A program made the translations under genes and the position numbers. From Epiperipatus broadwayi (Eukaryota; Onychophora; Udeonychophora; Euonychophora; Peripatidae): DNA of 64,000 nt. Positions 61,180 through 64,000 of this stretch are shown here, one piece after another (within the stretch, counting starts at the first letter, position 1; each line of letters opens with the position of its first letter). The stretch covers positions 1,738,001 to 1,802,000 of the forward strand of contig JAQFVV010000032.1 of assembly GCA_028023455.1 (NCBI GenBank), given 5' to 3'. The notes under the pieces are model-generated. The model had not been told where the DNA came from. It was given only the letters and a program-made list of their open reading frames with translations, and did no database searches.

Positions 61180-61570
61180 TATAATTAGAAGGAACCTGAA
61201 CTCAGAATTTCATGACGCTTTAACTGTTCACGCCATCTTATACAACTGATACACATAAACACACACATAAGAAAAAGATAAATGATCTCCAACATACATA
61301 TTTTAATGATATGGATGGCTGAAGAGTTGGAGAGTGGAGAAGATTGAATCATTAATGTTTGAAGATTTGCTATCTTAATATAAACTAAGCACTGGTTGTA
61401 TATATGTGTAAAACATGGTGAACGGTTCAGTGTTAGTTAAGCACAAAATACATTTATTGGAGATCATTTATCTTTTTCACATGTATGTGGTCATGTGTAT
61501 CAGTTGTATAAGATAGAGTGGATAGTTGTAGAGAGGTTGAAAGACTGAATTTAAGTCCCTTCTAATTATA
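61180..61570. mobile_element. family H1 element, copy 2, hammerhead decayed
   Basis: About 391 bp, with terminal inverted TATAATTAGAAGG (61180-61192 and 61570-61558). It aligns with both arms of the palindrome at 53366-54056: a short left inverted arm (to about 61303) and a longer forward arm. The hammerhead region (about 61420-61465) has lost CTGATGA, and the GAAA is AAAA. Inactive. Confidence 0.75.
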
Positions 61571-64000
61571 TATATTGCGATGACATTGAATTGGATCATA
61601 TCACTTAAAACTAAAAGTTTTGATGTTATGGCATCATAATCATAAAAAGTTGAATAAAATTTAGATAAAATAAATAAATATTCATTTATTATAAGAAAAG
61701 ACATCTATCTCATATATGTGTGTGTGTGCGTAAAGGATAATTTTACATGAACTGAATAGTTTTCATTAGTCGTTTATTTAAATATTTGAAGCATTTTGAT
61801 TTTTATAAAATAAACATCGGAAAATATGTATAAATGACTTTGGGAAATCATTCTGGGCTAAAAATTCAAATAATTTTTATATTTATTATCTCTGAAAGTA
61901 GTTTCACAGATTTAGCTAAAATTCTACCTTTCATTTCAGAAAATTGGAGGGGGGGGGTAATCTTGATGAATAGACATTGTCTTATCTTATAGTGATAAAT
62001 TTGGTCAGATAGAACAATGTAATTTCCAAAAATATATGTTTAAAGACATTTAATTGATGTGAAATTAATAATTTATGGCTTAATTTGAATTTTATCAGGC
62101 CATGATTTTCGAATTATGACTTTTTTATTTATAAAAATTAAGAAATATATATTAAAAACTGCAATTTGGTAAACAACTTATTTTCTGTAGAAGCTATAAG
62201 AATCAAGGAATTGAAAAACAAAGTTTTTGAAAAACATTTTGCATATTTAAACACATCAATTTAAAAAAAAATCTGAATCTTCAGTTGATAGAAATAAGAA
62301 ATCAAGTTAATATTCTCATTACAATGATGATAAATTATGTTTATATCTGTAAATTTCCCAAGATGATTGGTTAAAGACCACCAAACAGGCATTTATTGCT
62401 GCCTGATATACCAAGGGATGTATTACCCATGACCAGAATATAATCTACATTGATGTCTTAATAATGCTATGGTATCTACCTATGAATCAAAATCAAAGAA
62501 TATCAAATGGTTAATAAAAAAATATCTAATGATAGATATTTCACATAAAGATTTAGAAAGAACTATGCTAGGAAAGTGAATCCTATTATAAATTTCAGAA
62601 ACTTAGCTCAATATAAATGACCTGGAAAGGCATAAAATCTTTAAACTACAACATATGTATATTGTACTTGGTCCGATTGTGGGTCTTAGCAGCATTTCTA
62701 CTTACTCCTTTGCTGCTGCCTTTTTTGTGATTTTAATTCATTCTTTTGTAACATTTCTAACAACAAATCAGCATAAATAATTACTCTTCTTGAGGTTTAT
62801 TCATAGCCTCTGCTGACTCTTCTGACCTTTGCTTTATATCTGCTGCTTCACTATGGTGTTGATCCATTTTATATGATTTAGATCTATTGATCATTTATTT
62901 TTTTACTTGTATTATTAATAATTTACTATAGAAAAAAATAGAGTTCCTTCCTGTTTAAACAACCCTATATTCCTTATACCTGATATAATTTCCAGTAAAT
63001 GCTGTTTACAATACTGCTAATAATATGTACTTTTGAACTAACATAAAAATTAAGTACTATCATACAATCCACCAGAAACAGCTTAACTACCCACCTAGAT
63101 ATCTCTTCACAACTTTCCTGTCTAATTTATAACTCTCACAACAAGCTTTATTTATTCTCTATTTATTGTTGACCAGATCAATTTTTGATATTTTATTTAT
63201 CTAATGACAATAATACCCATTTTTTTTCCTTATTCCATGCAGCATATATCTATGTGTGCAATTTAATTTATACTTTATCATAATTTATAACATTCAGACT
63301 TTTGTTTCAGGATCTACAATAAATTAAAAATATTATTTTAGATGGGTATTATTGAGTCATTGAGTAAAGATAAATTTCACTAAATGTTTTGACTCATTTG
63401 CATAATAAAACTTAATATAATTGGCCTCATTGACCATCCATAGGTACTGGTCAGACAGAGGTTCTTGGAGGTTTTCCCTCTCTCAATGAACATTATCCCA
63501 GTTATATGACTAAATGAACTTGACTGAATATCCCTAATTATCCTATATATATATACTTTTTGTGAGATCTTACCTATATTTCTCACTCAATAATTCACAT
63601 GATGAAGAAATATTTATAATTAATGAGCGCATATAATAAACCAACCTTTACTCTTACCACTATTATTTTCCCTTAGATCAATATTACCCATAACTGCTAG
63701 TTGTTATCATTCTTTTTGATAGTTAATTGTGCATACACTTATAAGAATTTAAAACTGCTTTGGAAGGTTGCCAGGAATAAGAAAGACATATTTATAAAAA
63801 TTTAACAATTTAATAATAATGATTAAAAAAAAAATTAATTACAAAAGCATTTTTAAATATCACCCCCTCACTTCTAGAAACAATTAGAATTTTCAAAAAT
63901 CACCCTTAACTTCTAAAAATAAATAGTATTTTATTTTTACATATAAACAAACCAAGAATCACACACACACACACAAAAACATAAATAAAAAACAACACAT
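61571..64000. other. AT-rich stretch, no gene recognised
   Basis: A minus-strand patch at about 62870-62680 encodes a charged, Glu- and Lys-rich sequence with stops, possibly a gag coiled-coil remnant, but too weak to call. A G run (about 61949-61957) and a CA repeat (63961-63974) are present. Confidence 0.5.

Noticed and set aside
1-64000. CRISPR arrays, operons or prokaryotic defence systems
   Set aside because: The sequence is animal nuclear DNA with retrotransposons and SINEs. No spaced short repeats or bacterial gene layout were seen.

Overview
This is a repeat-dominated stretch of an AT-rich animal nuclear genome, about three quarters A+T by eye. No host protein-coding gene can be supported. 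There is no bacterial gene structure. What is recognisable is mobile DNA of types typical of invertebrate animals: an RTE-type LINE, three Gypsy/Ty3 LTR retrotransposons plus a fourth fragment, a Tigger/pogo transposon, a GIY-YIG tail of the Penelope kind, a decayed integrase-type element (KRBA2/Ginger-like), tRNA-derived SINEs and many palindromic non-autonomous elements. The mixture would fit a mollusc (for example a cephalopod) or a cnidarian, but the sequence does not fix the species.

Layout. 1-0.84 kb: faint retroelement gag relic. 0.84-5.1 kb: AT-rich, nothing recognised. 5.1-6.5 kb: composite inverted-repeat element with a promoter-like interior. 6.58-6.84 kb: palindromic element with a decayed hammerhead-like core. 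8.9-9.9 kb: Gypsy integrase relic followed by an old RTE 5' fragment. 11.0-14.3 kb: a palindromic MITE split by a full-length RTE LINE whose 5' half is inverted (twin priming). 14.4 and 17.4 kb: inverted copies of an LTR-like repeat. 22.4 and 24.2 kb: SINEs. 25.4, 28.4 and 57.3 kb: three copies of one unclassified repeat. 29.1-29.5 kb: hammerhead-bearing element with a 15-bp target duplication. 32.3-39.0 kb: Gypsy element A (minus strand), whose protease gene is interrupted by Gypsy element B with two ~495-bp LTRs and a 4-bp duplication. 40.27-42.27 kb: a 2,000-bp Tigger with matching terminal repeats and an internal deletion. 44.4-44.9 kb: Penelope-like endonuclease tail between inverted arms. 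46.6-50.8 kb: the most CpG-bearing, least repeat-like stretch, unidentified. 52.5-55.9 kb: Gypsy element C, itself interrupted by a hammerhead-bearing palindrome and a SINE. 55.9-56.55 kb: second hammerhead family with a 441-nt tandem periodicity. 58.3-60.8 kb: KRBA2/Ginger-like integrase relic. 61.2-61.6 kb: decayed relative of the 53.4-kb palindrome.

The most interesting content is a set of small non-autonomous elements built as inverted or tandem copies of units that contain type I hammerhead ribozyme motifs. The motifs have intact catalytic cores at three sites, short palindromic helix III sequences and base-paired helices I and II. They resemble the hammerhead repeats known from Penelope-like elements and retrozymes. 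A Penelope-like endonuclease fragment lies in the same window, but no functional link is shown. Every protein-coding element except the RTE LINE carries several stops, frameshifts or deletions; the LINE has one frameshift.
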